Positions 1 to 8,942 of a DNA stretch of 64,000 nt are shown here, piece after piece. This stretch comes from Heyndrickxia sporothermodurans. Its GTDB lineage: Bacteria > Bacillota > Bacilli > Bacillales > Bacillaceae_C. Each line of letters opens with the position of its first letter. Position 1 is the first letter of the stretch. Where the stretch lies: positions 1 to 64,000 of the forward strand of contig BORH01000004.1 in NCBI GenBank assembly GCA_018333075.1, given 5' to 3'. A program made the position numbers and the translations under genes. The notes under the pieces were generated by a model. It did not search any database. It saw only the letters and a program-made list of their open reading frames with translations, and had not been told where the DNA came from.

Positions 1-307
1 AAGCAGCCTCTGATGGCACGGAATCAGATACCAAAAAACCGCAGTCAAGACGGAAAATTATATCATTCTTTAGTCGTTTCACTAAATCTTTAATAAATGG
101 AATCCGTTCTGTAATACGGGCGATTAAGGAATAAATCATAGCTGCATAGTTGAGTTGCACGGGTCTACCACAACCCGATTTCTTCGTTACCACAGCGAAG
201 ATCGGATCAATGTCAATAGACGAAAAAACAGCTTCAAATCGATGGGTAGGTTCTAAATTATATAAATCTTGTATTCCAAATAGGCTTCCTTGTCGTATAA
301 TAGTCAT
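1..307 (-). CDS. IS1182-type transposase, N-terminal part (cut by window edge)
   Basis: This is the first ~102 residues of a transposase; the rest lies left of the window. The reverse strand opens with ATG at 305-307 behind a GGAGGAAG ribosome site. The protein begins MTIIRQGSLFGIQDLY and continues with a PTHRF motif and VQLNYAAMIYSLIARI. That is the opening I know from IS1182/DUF772 transposases of Bacillus, which cut and join insertion-sequence ends. There are no stops in the visible frame, so the copy may be intact. The family call is by recall of the N-terminus; the catalytic region cannot be seen. Confidence 0.8.
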   Translation of the reverse strand, partial: MTIIRQGSLFGIQDLYNLEPTHRFEAVFSSIDIDPIFAVVTKKSGCGRPVQLNYAAMIYSLIARITERIPFIKDLVKRLKNDIIFRLDCGFLVSDSVPSEAA

Positions 308-415
308 AGGGAGTCTTCCTCCAGTCTTATAAGTTTGTGTGGTGCTTACTTATTTCGACATTTTGGGGAGGTACTCCTTTTTTTGCGTCTCAGCAGCCTT
401 GAGGCTCAAAGGGTT
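1..415 (-). mobile_element. End of an IS1182-like insertion sequence
   Basis: The ~110 bases upstream of the transposase start (308-415) have no gene and resemble the 5' untranslated end of such elements, including a short inverted pair around AGCAGCCTTGAGGCT. The outer boundary, terminal inverted repeat and target duplication cannot be fixed because the other end is outside the window. Confidence 0.45.
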
Positions 416-450
416 TAATTTATGAAATTGATTCATCTATTAAAAAAGAA

Positions 451-475
451 AAAAGGTGAAATCATGTCACCTTTT
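451..475 (-). terminator. Rho-independent terminator after the DUF3231 gene
   Basis: Arms AAAAGGTGA (451-459) and TCACCTTTT (467-475) form a 9-bp stem. On the minus strand the stem is followed by a T-rich tract, the complement of the A-run at 441-454. It sits 13 bases past the stop of the DUF3231 gene. Confidence 0.75.
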
Positions 476-488
476 ATATAAAAACCTA

Positions 489-1037
489 TCATTGTTTTGG
501 CTGTCCTGGTGGATAATAGTATGGTGGAACCTTAATCCATCCTCTTTTTCTCATTAAATTTTTCAAATTTGAACCAAATTTCATTTTTTCTAGCATGCAT
601 TGAGTAAAGAGTGCTCCAACATCGTTTCGGATGCTTTGGCTTGCTGATGATGCACAGGTGGTAATTGCAGCAACTGTTTTAATGCTTAAACCATTCATAA
701 TTTCATCATCCGTTAGTTTTACACCAAGTGGAACTCCATTTGGATCGGAGTTTGGACGTTGTTCGCTTGTAGGAGGGAGATGAATGCCTTCCTTTTTCAT
801 AAATTCCTTGAAACGTTGTCCTTGGACGTCACATTGGTGCAAGCTTTCTTGTAAAATGCTGATTACATCATCATCTGTTGTAGTATTAAGACCAATTTGA
901 ATATATATAGCTGCTTCATCCATAAGCGTTAAATAAAGCCAACAGCTCATAGCTTCACCAACATGTAATGGATTTTTAGGTTCGTTATCCATATTCATTT
1001 GCAAAAAATCCTTAACAGCTTCAAAAAGAGTAGTCAA
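489..1037 (-). CDS. DUF3231 family protein (single domain)
   Basis: This 182-residue protein has the DUF3231 signature: an N-terminal PLHVGEAM helix, DPNGVPLGVKLTDDEI near the middle, and a C-terminal MRKRGWIKVPPYYYPPG tail. DUF3231 proteins are alpha-helical, common in spore-forming Bacillaceae and of unknown function. I chose the TTG start at 1037 because AAAGGAGG lies 7 bases before it. The frame stays open to an ATG at 1139, but that start has no ribosome site and adds an unrelated peptide. It stands alone with its own terminator. A longer member of the same family is at 46799-47821. Confidence 0.8.
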   Translation of the reverse strand: MTTLFEAVKDFLQMNMDNEPKNPLHVGEAMSCWLYLTLMDEAAIYIQIGLNTTTDDDVISILQESLHQCDVQGQRFKEFMKKEGIHLPPTSEQRPNSDPNGVPLGVKLTDDEIMNGLSIKTVAAITTCASSASQSIRNDVGALFTQCMLEKMKFGSNLKNLMRKRGWIKVPPYYYPPGQPKQ

Positions 1038-1169
1038 AACTCTACCTCCTTTATAAAAATTATTTGTACTAGTTTTTACAGAGTAAAAGAATATATTCGA
1101 TAATTCATCATTTAGGTCAAAATGATTTATACTAAACAATATCCATAACGGTATAAGGAGGAAATATAG

Positions 1170-1652
1170 ATGCTAGCTAAAATCGTAAAGACTGAAGCGG
1201 GATATATTGCTCAATTTCAGCGTTCATTAAATGCTTCAATTGAAGAGGTATGGTCAGCACTAACCGAGAACGACAAATTGGAAAAATGGATGTCTAATTT
1301 ACAAATAGTAGATCTTCGTAAGGGTGGAACAATCAAATTTAATATGAACGATGGGACAGGGGAATCCTTTGATATCAACATCATAGACTTCCATCAATCA
1401 TCTATCCTTGAATTTGAATGGGGGCGTGATCGAGTACGGTTTGAATTATCACCACAATCTAGCGGTTGTTTATTAGTGTTGAAGGAATTTATTCAAGAGT
1501 TAAACGACCATATTCCTAAGGATTTAGCTGGATGGCATGTTTGTCTTGATATGATGAAAGAGTTACTTAACGGAAATGAAATGGACTTTCCTAAAGATGA
1601 ATGGGAAAAATGGTATGAACAATATAAAATTGAAGTCAATCAGATAAAATAA
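1170..1652 (+). CDS. SRPBCC/AHSA1-type ligand-binding domain protein
   Basis: This 160-residue protein starts at ATG behind AAGGAGGAAATATAG. It contains the usual START-like features: FQRSLNASIEEVWSALTE with the first helix, KLEKWM, a central beta region, and a C-terminal long helix with GWHVCLDMM. Proteins of this fold bind hydrophobic small molecules or act as chaperone cofactors; no substrate can be assigned. It is transcribed divergently from the DUF3231 gene with ~130 bases between the two starts. A weak TTCTCC/GGAGAA hairpin at 1689-1706 may end the transcript. Confidence 0.75.
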   Translation: MLAKIVKTEAGYIAQFQRSLNASIEEVWSALTENDKLEKWMSNLQIVDLRKGGTIKFNMNDGTGESFDINIIDFHQSSILEFEWGRDRVRFELSPQSSGCLLVLKEFIQELNDHIPKDLAGWHVCLDMMKELLNGNEMDFPKDEWEKWYEQYKIEVNQIK

Positions 1653-2006
1653 AAATAGAAATAAATCATAAGTCTCTTATTTTGTTTTTTCTCCAACAGG
1701 GGAGAAGGGGATAATTTTTTGATTGTTGATGGTTTTTTTTTTATAACTTTGATGTTTTTAGACTAGAACCTTAGTGAAAATACAGAACAAATGTCCCGAA
1801 ACAATTTTGTAATAGGAATGTTTCAAAAAGAAATCATCGTTAAAAAAATTCCAAATGGCTATTGAAAAATTACCGATACAAGAAGCTTTGAATAAATAAA
1901 AACGTATTTGTAAATGCATAGATATGGAACTATTAAACGTAAAAGGGCTTTTAGTTTTTTCTAGCGCCTCTTTTTTATTTTGATAGAGTTGATAGGGTAG
2001 GTGTAA

Positions 2007-2201
2007 ATAGTAACGTATATTACTAATTATGATGAACAAGTATTAGCCTTTTTTTATAAACAGTGGCAGCCATTCGAATCAGGAGAACAATCACTACAAA
2101 TTGTGCTAACAAACATATTAGGAAATGAGCAGCTATGGGGCAAAGATTTAAATAAAATCGAAGGACTCAACCATCTTTTCCTTGAACACCTAAAAAAATG
2201 A
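2007..2201 (+). pseudogene. C-terminal relic of a mannitol/altronate-type dehydrogenase
   Basis: An open stretch of 64 codons ends with ILGNEQLWGKDLN and a stop, and resembles the C-terminal helices of tagaturonate/fructuronate reductases and mannitol-type dehydrogenases. There is no start codon or ribosome site. Upstream (about 1920-2006) similar-looking pieces occur in other frames with stops, so the gene appears decayed by frameshifts. The family assignment is from recall of the C-terminal motif only. The rest of 1653-2006 shows no gene I can support. Confidence 0.5.
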
Positions 2202-2233
2202 TTGAAGCATAATTATACAAAAGTCGCATATAT

Positions 2234-2325
2234 ATTCAAAAAATGCATAAAGGTGTCAGACACCTTTATGCATTTTTTGAATAATTATTCTGAAATTGAA
2301 TAAACGGTGTCAGGCACCGTTTATT
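2234..2325. repeat. Pair of GGTGTCAGGCACC-type REP palindromes
   Basis: Two palindromes lie side by side. The first (2234-2282) is a 24-bp-arm inverted repeat centred on A2258, containing GGTGTCAGACACC. The second (2299-2325) contains GGTGTCAGGCACC with 13-nt arms and one mismatch. The second overlaps the alaT stop codon, so it may also end the alaT transcript. The same core recurs at 32993-33060. Confidence 0.75.
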
Positions 2326-3505
2326 TTTGATGGTTATTTATAAATTTTTTGATTCGTGCCATGGCTTCTTGGAGATGTTCAAGGCTGGTTGCGTAGCTGC
2401 AGCGGACATAGCCTTCGCCGCTTGAACCGAATACAGAGCCTGGTACGACAGCAACCTTTTCTTCAATTAATAGCTTTTCAGCAAATTCCTCACTGGAAAA
2501 TCCAGTTGAAGTGATATTTGGAAAGACATAAAATGCTCCACCTGGCAGATGGCAGGTTAGTCCCATTTCATTTAACTCTTCGACAAGATAATTCCTTCTA
2601 CTATGATAGCTTCGCACCATTTTTTTCATTTCATCATATCCGTTTTTCAGCGCTTCAATAGCAGCAAATTGAGACATGGTCGGTGCACACATGATAGCAT
2701 ACTGGTGAATTTTCAACATTGCTTGGAGGATTTCGCTTGGACCGCAAACAAAGCCTAGTCTCCATCCTGTCATGGCAAATGCTTTTGAAAAACCATTCAT
2801 TACAATGGTCCTTTCTCTCATGCCTGATAAAGAAGCAATACTAGTATAAGGTTCGTCATAGGAAAGCTCCGCATAAATTTCATCAGAAAAAACGAGCAAA
2901 TTATATGTATGGGCAATTTTTGCAAGCTTTTCTAATTCATTTCGATTTAATACCGTTCCAGTTGGATTATTGGGTGAGCACATGATGATCCCTTTTGTTT
3001 TATCCGTTATCAATGCCTCGATTTGCTCTGGTTGAATTTTAAAATCATGTTCTGGGAGGGCTTGTACAGTAACCGCCTTTCCGCCAGCAAGCTCAACAAT
3101 TGGTACATAAGAGACGAAGCATGGTTCAACAACGATGATTTCATCACCTGGGTTTAATATTGCACGTAGTGCTATATCAAGTGCTTCAGATGCACCTACG
3201 GTCACAATGACTTCTTTTTCAGGTGAGTACTTAATGTGAAAACGATCTTGCATATACTTTGATATTTCTTGACGAAGCTCAAGCAGCCCAGCATTAGGTG
3301 AGTAGGCGGTATAGCCTTCTTCTAATGATAAAATACTTGCTTCACGGAAATTCCAAGGAGTTACGAAGTCAGGCTCCCCGACACCAAGGGAAATAACATT
3401 TTCCATTTGTGAAGCTAAATCAAAAAAACGACGAATCCCAGAGGGCTTTATCGTTTTTACATTTTCAGATAAAAATTGGGCTGGATTAAAATATTCTGTT
3501 TTCAT
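2321..3505 (-). CDS. alaT: Alanine aminotransferase (class I/II, AlaT-like)
   Basis: This 394-residue PLP-dependent aminotransferase is expected to interconvert alanine and pyruvate with glutamate/2-oxoglutarate in the cytoplasm. Visible motifs are SGIRRFFDLA near the start, VISLGVGEPDF, CSPNNPTG, SDEIYAEL, the PLP-lysine site GFSKAFAMTGWRLG, and the C-terminal GGAFYVFPN and VVPGSVFG. Overall wording matches B. subtilis AlaT (YugH) closely. It overlaps the upstream Lrp-type regulator by 4 bases (ATGA), reproducing the alaR-alaT operon. A related Asp/aromatic aminotransferase such as PatA is the alternative, but the neighbour favours AlaT. Confidence 0.85.
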   Translation of the reverse strand: MKTEYFNPAQFLSENVKTIKPSGIRRFFDLASQMENVISLGVGEPDFVTPWNFREASILSLEEGYTAYSPNAGLLELRQEISKYMQDRFHIKYSPEKEVIVTVGASEALDIALRAILNPGDEIIVVEPCFVSYVPIVELAGGKAVTVQALPEHDFKIQPEQIEALITDKTKGIIMCSPNNPTGTVLNRNELEKLAKIAHTYNLLVFSDEIYAELSYDEPYTSIASLSGMRERTIVMNGFSKAFAMTGWRLGFVCGPSEILQAMLKIHQYAIMCAPTMSQFAAIEALKNGYDEMKKMVRSYHSRRNYLVEELNEMGLTCHLPGGAFYVFPNITSTGFSSEEFAEKLLIEEKVAVVPGSVFGSSGEGYVRCSYATSLEHLQEAMARIKKFINNHQK

Positions 3506-3996
3506 GGTTGTATAATCATCCTTCTGTCTTTTTCACTTTCCCCTAGAATAACTCCATCATGCTTATACTTTTTCAAAATAAAGTGGGTGGCTGTAGAAAT
3601 CACTGAATCAATGGTTGCTAATTTATCTGACACAAAGCTAGCGACCTCTAGCATCGTTTTTCCTTCCACTTCAACGGATAAATCAAATGCTCCACTCATT
3701 AAATAAACAGACTTAACTTGTGGGAAACGATAAATTCTTTCTGATACATCATCAAAGCCAACTCCACGTTTTGGTGTTACCTTAACATCAATTAGTGCAG
3801 TGACCATTTCTTGATCGGTAATTTTAGCCCAGTTGATAACAGAAATATAGCTAGCAATAATCTTATTCTCTTCTAAATCTTTTATTATGCTTGTCACTTC
3901 TTCTACTGGCAAGTTAACCATTTTCGCAAGTGTTTCTAAAGGAATTCTGGAATTACTTTCAATAATCTCAAGAATTCGAATCTTTTTATCATCCAA
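3502..3996 (-). CDS. alaR: Lrp/AsnC regulator AlaR
   Basis: This 164-residue regulator has an N-terminal helix-turn-helix (IPLETLAKMVNLPVEEV, residues ~18-35) and a C-terminal ligand-binding RAM domain with KSVYLMSGAFDLSVEV. In B. subtilis AlaR activates alaT in response to alanine; the 4-base overlap with alaT supports the same role here. Translation appears to start at TTG (3996), behind GAGAGG about 11 bases upstream. Confidence 0.85.
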   Translation of the reverse strand: MDDKKIRILEIIESNSRIPLETLAKMVNLPVEEVTSIIKDLEENKIIASYISVINWAKITDQEMVTALIDVKVTPKRGVGFDDVSERIYRFPQVKSVYLMSGAFDLSVEVEGKTMLEVASFVSDKLATIDSVISTATHFILKKYKHDGVILGESEKDRRMIIQP

Positions 3997-4305
3997 TGTA
4001 GTACGATCCTCTCTGTTGATTTTTTAATTAGTATTATAGCAAAGAGTTAATATAAACAACATGATATTTAATAATTGTTTTGCTCTTTATCATTTATTTT
4101 ATGAATACAATTAAGCTTTAATACGAAAAGGTGAATAGGACTGAAACTAGGAGAAAAGACAGAAAAGCAACTAATTGAAATTAGGTATATATACACTATT
4201 AATAAATGGTGTGAATTATTATAATTTTCTATAAATAATAATTTGTAATAAAGTATACAAAAAAATAAAGAAAGCATGTTACTGATTCGATCAGGCAGGG
4301 CGATC

Positions 4306-4334
4306 CTAATAAAGGGGCATATTCCCTTTATTAG
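4306..4334. other. Hairpin in the gene-free stretch 3997-4678
   Basis: Arms CTAATAAAGGG (4306-4316) and CCCTTTATTAG (4324-4334) form a perfect 11-bp stem with a 7-base loop. A T-rich tract follows on the plus strand (4346-4352). It resembles an intrinsic terminator, but no plus-strand gene precedes it. It could belong to an unrecognised small transcript or a leader. Confidence 0.5.
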
Positions 4335-4395
4335 AATCTTCTTGCCTTTTTTGATGTATTTTTTCGCAAGAATTGTTGCACTTGCACTTCGGTAA

Positions 4396-4573
4396 AAGGG
4401 CTCTTTTATATAAAGCTTGTTAAACCATATTGTTGATAGATAAGTGTGCGCGAGGTTCCTTTTAAAAGGCTACTTTAGGCAAAATCGCCTCGCCTTTGTC
4501 CAATTAGCAATATTGTCTATCAACAAAGCTTTTTGATCAACTTTGATACATCCAGATTTAGAAAAGAGCCTTC
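4396..4573. repeat. Nested inverted-repeat element, MITE-like
   Basis: Three sets of arms nest around one centre. The outer arms are AAGGGCTCTTTT (4396-4407) and AAAAGAGCCTTC (4562-4573). The middle arms are TTGTTGATAGA (4430-4440) and TCTATCAACAA (4516-4526), an 11-bp perfect match. The inner arms are GCGAGG (4450-4455) and CCTCGC (4488-4493), enclosing CCTTTTAAAAGG. There is no coding potential. A structured leader RNA for the downstream GH84 gene is the alternative. Confidence 0.55.
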
Positions 4574-4678
4574 AATAATAATCTGAAAATCGAAGGGAGG
4601 CTAGTTTGCACTAATCCCAAAATAAGGAAATTGGTAACTGATGCAGCAATAATAAATGAAGAAATAGGGGTGGTAACA

Positions 4679-6991
4679 TTGTCAAAAAAGAAATTATTTA
4701 CAAAGACAGCACTATCCGTTTGTTTAATGACTGGATTATTCGTTCCGTCAGCATTGCAAGAAACTAAAGCTGCAAGTAAGGCAGAAAATATTAATTTTAC
4801 AGTATCTCCAACCCCAAAATCTATGCAAATCAAGGGAAATGGCTTTCCGCTAAATCCTAAAGTCGGCATCGTCACTGAAAATGATACGGATGACATCGCT
4901 GTCCTTGAAGTGAAAGATGCTCTAAAAAAAGCAGGAGTAAAAAAAATGATAGAAAGTAACATTAATCAAAATCCTTCACTTCCTAATGCGCCATTGTTGA
5001 TATGGGTTGGTGAATTTGCTGATAAGTACGAGTTGAAAATGATAGAGAAAAATGTGGGGATAAAGGATTTAGATATTCCCCATAAGGAAGGCTATATCGT
5101 TTCTTCAGGAAATAGCAAGGGAAATAAAAAGCATATATTAATTGCTGGGAAGGATGCAGAAGGAACATACTATGGTGTCCAAACCTTCAAGCAAATAATC
5201 GTTGAACGGAACGGCACAGATTGGATCCCAGAAGTAGAAATCAATGATTGGCCAACTATGCCAATAAGAGGAGCAATTGAAGGTTTTTATGGCAAGCCAT
5301 GGTCCCATCAAGATAGACTAAGCCAATTAGATTTTTATGGCGCACATAAAATGAATAGTTATATATATGCACCCAAAGATGATCCTTACCATCGAGAGAA
5401 GTGGAAGGAACCATATCCCCAGGAGAAAATAAAAGAAATTGAGGAGCTCGTTTGTACCTCACAAAAGAATCATGTAGATTTCACCTTTGCTATTTCCCCA
5501 GGGAATACCATTACTTATTCGAATGATGATGATTTTCAAGCTTTAGTTAATAAGGCTCAAGCAATGTGGGATATCGGAGTTAGATCGTTTGCTTTGTATC
5601 TTGATGATATTGATCCAAATTTGCATTCTCCTCAAGATAAAGAAAAGTTTGGGAAGGATGAAAATCCTCCTGCAGCGGCTCAAGCCTATTTATTGAATCG
5701 GTTTAATGAAGAATTTATCAAAACGCATAAAGGAGCAGAGCGTTTAATTACAGTTCCCACAGAATATTATCAAGCGAATACGTCTCCATATAGAAAAAGA
5801 TTTGCAGAACTGGTTCAATCAGATATTGTTGTTCAATGGACAGGAATTGGTGTTGTAGCACCTACCATCACTTCAGAAGATGCCGATAAAATTCATGGTA
5901 TTTTCAATCATGATCTGTTGATATGGGATAATTATCCTGTTAATGATTATGATCGTAATCGATTGTTCTTGGGGCCATTAGTCGGAAGAGATGCTGATCT
6001 TACCACTGAACACGGTGTTATTGGTTTAACGGCTAATCCGATGAACGAAGCTGAGGCGTCAAAGATTCCATTATTTACGGTTGCAGATTATACTTGGAAC
6101 CCCGAAGCATATCATTCAAATGACTCCTTAGAAAAGAGTTTAAAGGAATTTGCTGGAGATGCAGCAGAATTTTTGAAGTTTTTTGTAGAGACATCGTATT
6201 CTACCAGCCTTAATAACAACAAAGAACCGTACTCTGAAAAATTAAAACCTCTCATTGAAAAGTTTTGGACGGCATATGAATCTGGAAATTTGAAAGAAGT
6301 AGCAGCTAATCTTTTAGTAGAATTTAAAAAGCTGAAAAACACACCGTCCCAATTACGTGCAACATCGGATAATAAGAATTTTCTTGAAGAAGTCGATCCA
6401 TACTTAAAGAAAATGGAGCTTTATGGAGAGGCAGGAGAATATGCAATTAACATGCTTGGAGCTAAAAAAGAGAATGATACCGATACGGCTCAAAAACAAG
6501 AACTTCTCCTTAATAATAAACTGAAAGAGATTGATAATATCCCACAAAAGCTAAGCTTAGGTGTCATCCCTCCATTTTTTGAAAGAGCATTATATGGACA
6601 GAATTTAGCTGAAGGTAAAACAGCCATCGCTTCTTCATCAGAGGTTGACTGGCTAACTCCAGACTTAGCAGTAGATGGGAATAATAATACAAGATGGGCA
6701 TCCGGTTATAGTGATAATGAATGGATTTATGTCGATCTTGGAAAGCGCTATCAAGTAAATAAAGTTCTCTTATCCTGGGAAACAGCTTATGGGAAACAAT
6801 ACAAAATTCAAGCATCGAATGATGGTAACCAATGGACTGATGTCTATACAGAATTAAATGGTAATGGAGGTACGGACGAAATCTCATTTAATCCTGTAGA
6901 AGCGAGATATGTAAAAATGCAGGGCATTAAAAGAGCTTCAAACTGGGGATATTCGCTATATGAGTTAAAAATTTTTGGAACTCAGAATTAA
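4679..6991 (+). CDS. Secreted GH84 beta-N-acetylglucosaminidase with CBM32
   Basis: This 770-residue exo-enzyme should hydrolyse terminal beta-GlcNAc from glycans (hyaluronidase/O-GlcNAcase family). I start it at TTG 4679 behind AGGGGTGG; the signal peptide then follows at once (MSKKKLFTKTALSV, cleavage near ETKA-A). The frame stays open to ATG 4631. Next come a GH20b-like N-domain (~35-150) and the GH84 barrel with GFYGKPW. The catalytic Asp pair is in LYLDDID (D309/D310, numbered from this start). A C-terminal F5/8 type C module (about 630-770) begins NLAEGKTAIASSS and ends YSLYELKIFG. It is monocistronic with a terminator at 7087-7120. Its substrate could be mucin, host glycan or cell-wall fragments. 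Confidence 0.9.
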   Translation: MSKKKLFTKTALSVCLMTGLFVPSALQETKAASKAENINFTVSPTPKSMQIKGNGFPLNPKVGIVTENDTDDIAVLEVKDALKKAGVKKMIESNINQNPSLPNAPLLIWVGEFADKYELKMIEKNVGIKDLDIPHKEGYIVSSGNSKGNKKHILIAGKDAEGTYYGVQTFKQIIVERNGTDWIPEVEINDWPTMPIRGAIEGFYGKPWSHQDRLSQLDFYGAHKMNSYIYAPKDDPYHREKWKEPYPQEKIKEIEELVCTSQKNHVDFTFAISPGNTITYSNDDDFQALVNKAQAMWDIGVRSFALYLDDIDPNLHSPQDKEKFGKDENPPAAAQAYLLNRFNEEFIKTHKGAERLITVPTEYYQANTSPYRKRFAELVQSDIVVQWTGIGVVAPTITSEDADKIHGIFNHDLLIWDNYPVNDYDRNRLFLGPLVGRDADLTTEHGVIGLTANPMNEAEASKIPLFTVADYTWNPEAYHSNDSLEKSLKEFAGDAAEFLKFFVETSYSTSLNNNKEPYSEKLKPLIEKFWTAYESGNLKEVAANLLVEFKKLKNTPSQLRATSDNKNFLEEVDPYLKKMELYGEAGEYAINMLGAKKENDTDTAQKQELLLNNKLKEIDNIPQKLSLGVIPPFFERALYGQNLAEGKTAIASSSEVDWLTPDLAVDGNNNTRWASGYSDNEWIYVDLGKRYQVNKVLLSWETAYGKQYKIQASNDGNQWTDVYTELNGNGGTDEISFNPVEARYVKMQGIKRASNWGYSLYELKIFGTQN

Positions 6992-7086
6992 GTGTTTTGA
7001 CATTCGGGAGATCTAATTGCTAGTTTAGCTGCATTTAGAATAGTGTATTTAAAGGTTCTCCATTCAAAAATTATATTAATATAATG

Positions 7087-7120
7087 GAGGTCAATCTTTA
7101 GTTAGGTTGTCCTCTTTTTT
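7087..7120 (+). terminator. Terminator after the GH84 gene
   Basis: Imperfect stem GAGGTCAATC / GGTTGTCCTC (7087-7114, one mismatch and one G-U pair) is followed by a run of six T. Confidence 0.6.
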
Positions 7121-7133
7121 ATTTCTGAAGTTT

Positions 7134-7164
7134 AGTTGACAAAGGCAACTTAATTAGATATATT
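7134..7164 (+). promoter_or_regulatory. Sigma-A promoter with overlapping inverted repeat, ahead of marR
   Basis: A -35 box TTGACA (7136-7141), a 17-bp spacer and a -10 box TATATT (7159-7164) form a good sigma-A promoter. The inverted repeat AGTTG (7134-7138) / CAACT (7146-7150) overlaps the -35, a likely autoregulatory MarR operator. The operator role is inferred from position. Confidence 0.65.
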
Positions 7165-7192
7165 ATCAATAAATTTATAACAGGGTGATTAT

Positions 7193-7645
7193 TTGAAATT
7201 ATTAGATTATAAGGAAGAGATTAGACGCTTTAATCGATTTTATACGAGGATCATTGGAATCAACAATCAATATACGGATGAGACAACCTATTCTGCAACC
7301 GAGGCACAATTACTATATGAAATTAGTGTAAAAGAGCGCTGCAAGGCGGTTTATTTATCAGAGTACTTTAAATTAGACAAGGGATATTTAAGTAGAATAT
7401 TAAAGCGATTTGAAAATAATGGATTAATTCGGAAAGCTCCCTCTGTGGATGATAAAAGAAGTTATATTTTACAAATCACAGATAAAGGCAAAAATGAATT
7501 GAAGTATTTAATTTCATCCTCCAATGAAATTGTTGAGAAAATGATTCGCAATATTTCCATTGATAAAAGGGAAGAGTTAATTCAAGCAATGAAAAAAATT
7601 GAACTAATATTTTCCCAATATAAAGATGATTTGAATGATGTATAG
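7193..7645 (+). CDS. MarR family transcriptional regulator
   Basis: This 150-residue winged-helix protein shows the MarR core: SATEAQLLYEI, then YLSEYFKLDKGYLSRILKRF as the recognition region, and a wing with DKRSYILQITDKGK. It should dimerise and bind an inverted repeat such as the one over its own -35 box. The start is TTG at 7193 behind AGGGTGA. The M24-family gene follows on the same strand after a ~115-base gap and is the nearest candidate target. The ligand is unknown. Confidence 0.85.
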   Translation: MKLLDYKEEIRRFNRFYTRIIGINNQYTDETTYSATEAQLLYEISVKERCKAVYLSEYFKLDKGYLSRILKRFENNGLIRKAPSVDDKRSYILQITDKGKNELKYLISSSNEIVEKMIRNISIDKREELIQAMKKIELIFSQYKDDLNDV

Positions 7646-7760
7646 TATCCTGTCACCATCTTAGACTTTCGCCCCTACTGAATAAACTGAAATACAACGT
7701 AATCGTCTACTATTACTTGCTAGTGGTCATTTATATCAAAATACTTAAGGAGTGGTAAAG

Positions 7761-8942
7761 TTGTTATTAGCAATTTCAGAAAAGGAAATTAAACAGCGCC
7801 AGAAAAAATTTTATTCGATTTTAGAAGATAAAAAGATTGATAGTGCCATTTTATTTAGTGTGACAGATATTTTTTATTTAACAGGGTTTCATTTTCATCC
7901 AACGGAGAGACCAATAGGATTTTTTATTGACTCCAATCAACAAACACATTTATTTGTTCCAGCATTAGAACATGAGCATGCAGAGGAATTTGCCTATGTG
8001 GATCATGTTCATTCCTATCCCGAATATCCTGGTTTAAAGCATCCAATGGAATATTTTAAAGAAGCATTAATAAGTGCAGATTTTGAAGGGCAAGTGATTG
8101 GCTATGATGCGATCGGCTATGGATCGTCGATGGGATATAGAGGTCCAGCTGTCAGTGAACTCATTGATGCGAAGGAATTTGTATCATTAAAAGGAATTGT
8201 GGAGGAGATGCGATATATTAAGTCTCCAGCAGAAATTGAGCTAATTAAAGAATCATGCCGTTGGGGAAATCTTGCCCATCGTTTACTACAAAAATATTCA
8301 AAGGCTGGACTTAGTGAAATTGAAATTACGAGTAAAGCATCAATGGAAGCAACGATGGCGATGATTGAAACACTAGGACCAGAATATAAGCCACATGGAA
8401 ATACAGCATTTGCTTTGTTCAGAGGACAGGTTGGGGAGATGTCTGCATTCCCGCATGCAGTAACTCAAAACCTTGTACTGAAAAAGGGAGATACATTGGT
8501 TACAGGTGCAGCTGCGGATGTATGGGGATATCATAGTGAGTTAGAGCGAACGATGTTTGTTCAAGAAGTAAGTAAGGATCAGGAAAAGTACTTCCAACAT
8601 ATGTGTGAAGCTCAAGAGGTTGCATTTAATGCCATTAAACCAGGAAGTCCATGTTCCGTAGTGGAACAAGAAGTACAAAAATATTTTAAAGAAGCAGGTG
8701 TAGAGCATTTAGTTCAGCACCATACAGGTCATGCAATTGGATTATTGGGTCACGAAGCACCTTTCTTTGATTTAGGAGAAGAAACAATCATGCGGCCTGG
8801 AATGGTTTTCACGGTTGAGCCAGGAATCTATGTAAGAGGTATTGGAGGATTTAGGCATTCTGATACTGTCCTTGTCACAGAAAATGGAATGGAAATGTTA
8901 ACCTATTATCCACGAGACTTAAAATCATTAATTTGCTTATAG
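7761..8942 (+). CDS. M24 (creatinase/prolidase-fold) protein with altered metal site
   Basis: This 393-residue protein has the two-domain creatinase/Xaa-Pro peptidase layout: an N-terminal creatinase-like domain (~10-140) and a pita-bread domain (~160-393). I prefer TTG 7761 (AAGGAG 8 bases upstream) over the GTG at 7752. In active M24 peptidases five residues bind two metals (D, D, H, E, E). Here the aligned positions are G249, E260, H324, E353 and S367, so three of five are changed. It may therefore be a metal-free hydrolase like creatinase, or a non-peptidase relative, rather than a dipeptidase. Function is unassigned; family membership is firm. Confidence 0.8.
   Translation: MLLAISEKEIKQRQKKFYSILEDKKIDSAILFSVTDIFYLTGFHFHPTERPIGFFIDSNQQTHLFVPALEHEHAEEFAYVDHVHSYPEYPGLKHPMEYFKEALISADFEGQVIGYDAIGYGSSMGYRGPAVSELIDAKEFVSLKGIVEEMRYIKSPAEIELIKESCRWGNLAHRLLQKYSKAGLSEIEITSKASMEATMAMIETLGPEYKPHGNTAFALFRGQVGEMSAFPHAVTQNLVLKKGDTLVTGAAADVWGYHSELERTMFVQEVSKDQEKYFQHMCEAQEVAFNAIKPGSPCSVVEQEVQKYFKEAGVEHLVQHHTGHAIGLLGHEAPFFDLGEETIMRPGMVFTVEPGIYVRGIGGFRHSDTVLVTENGMEMLTYYPRDLKSLICL

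Noticed and set aside
1758-2039. 93-codon minus-strand frame
   Set aside because: No ribosome site, low-complexity hydrophobic translation, and it lies over the decayed dehydrogenase relic on the other strand.
4068-4277. 69-codon minus-strand frame in the gap before GH84
   Set aside because: No start signal and a composition expected from AT-rich DNA.
4631-4678. ATG 4631 as the GH84 start
   Set aside because: It puts 16 polar residues before the signal peptide and has no ribosome site; TTG 4679 has both a site and a proper signal peptide.
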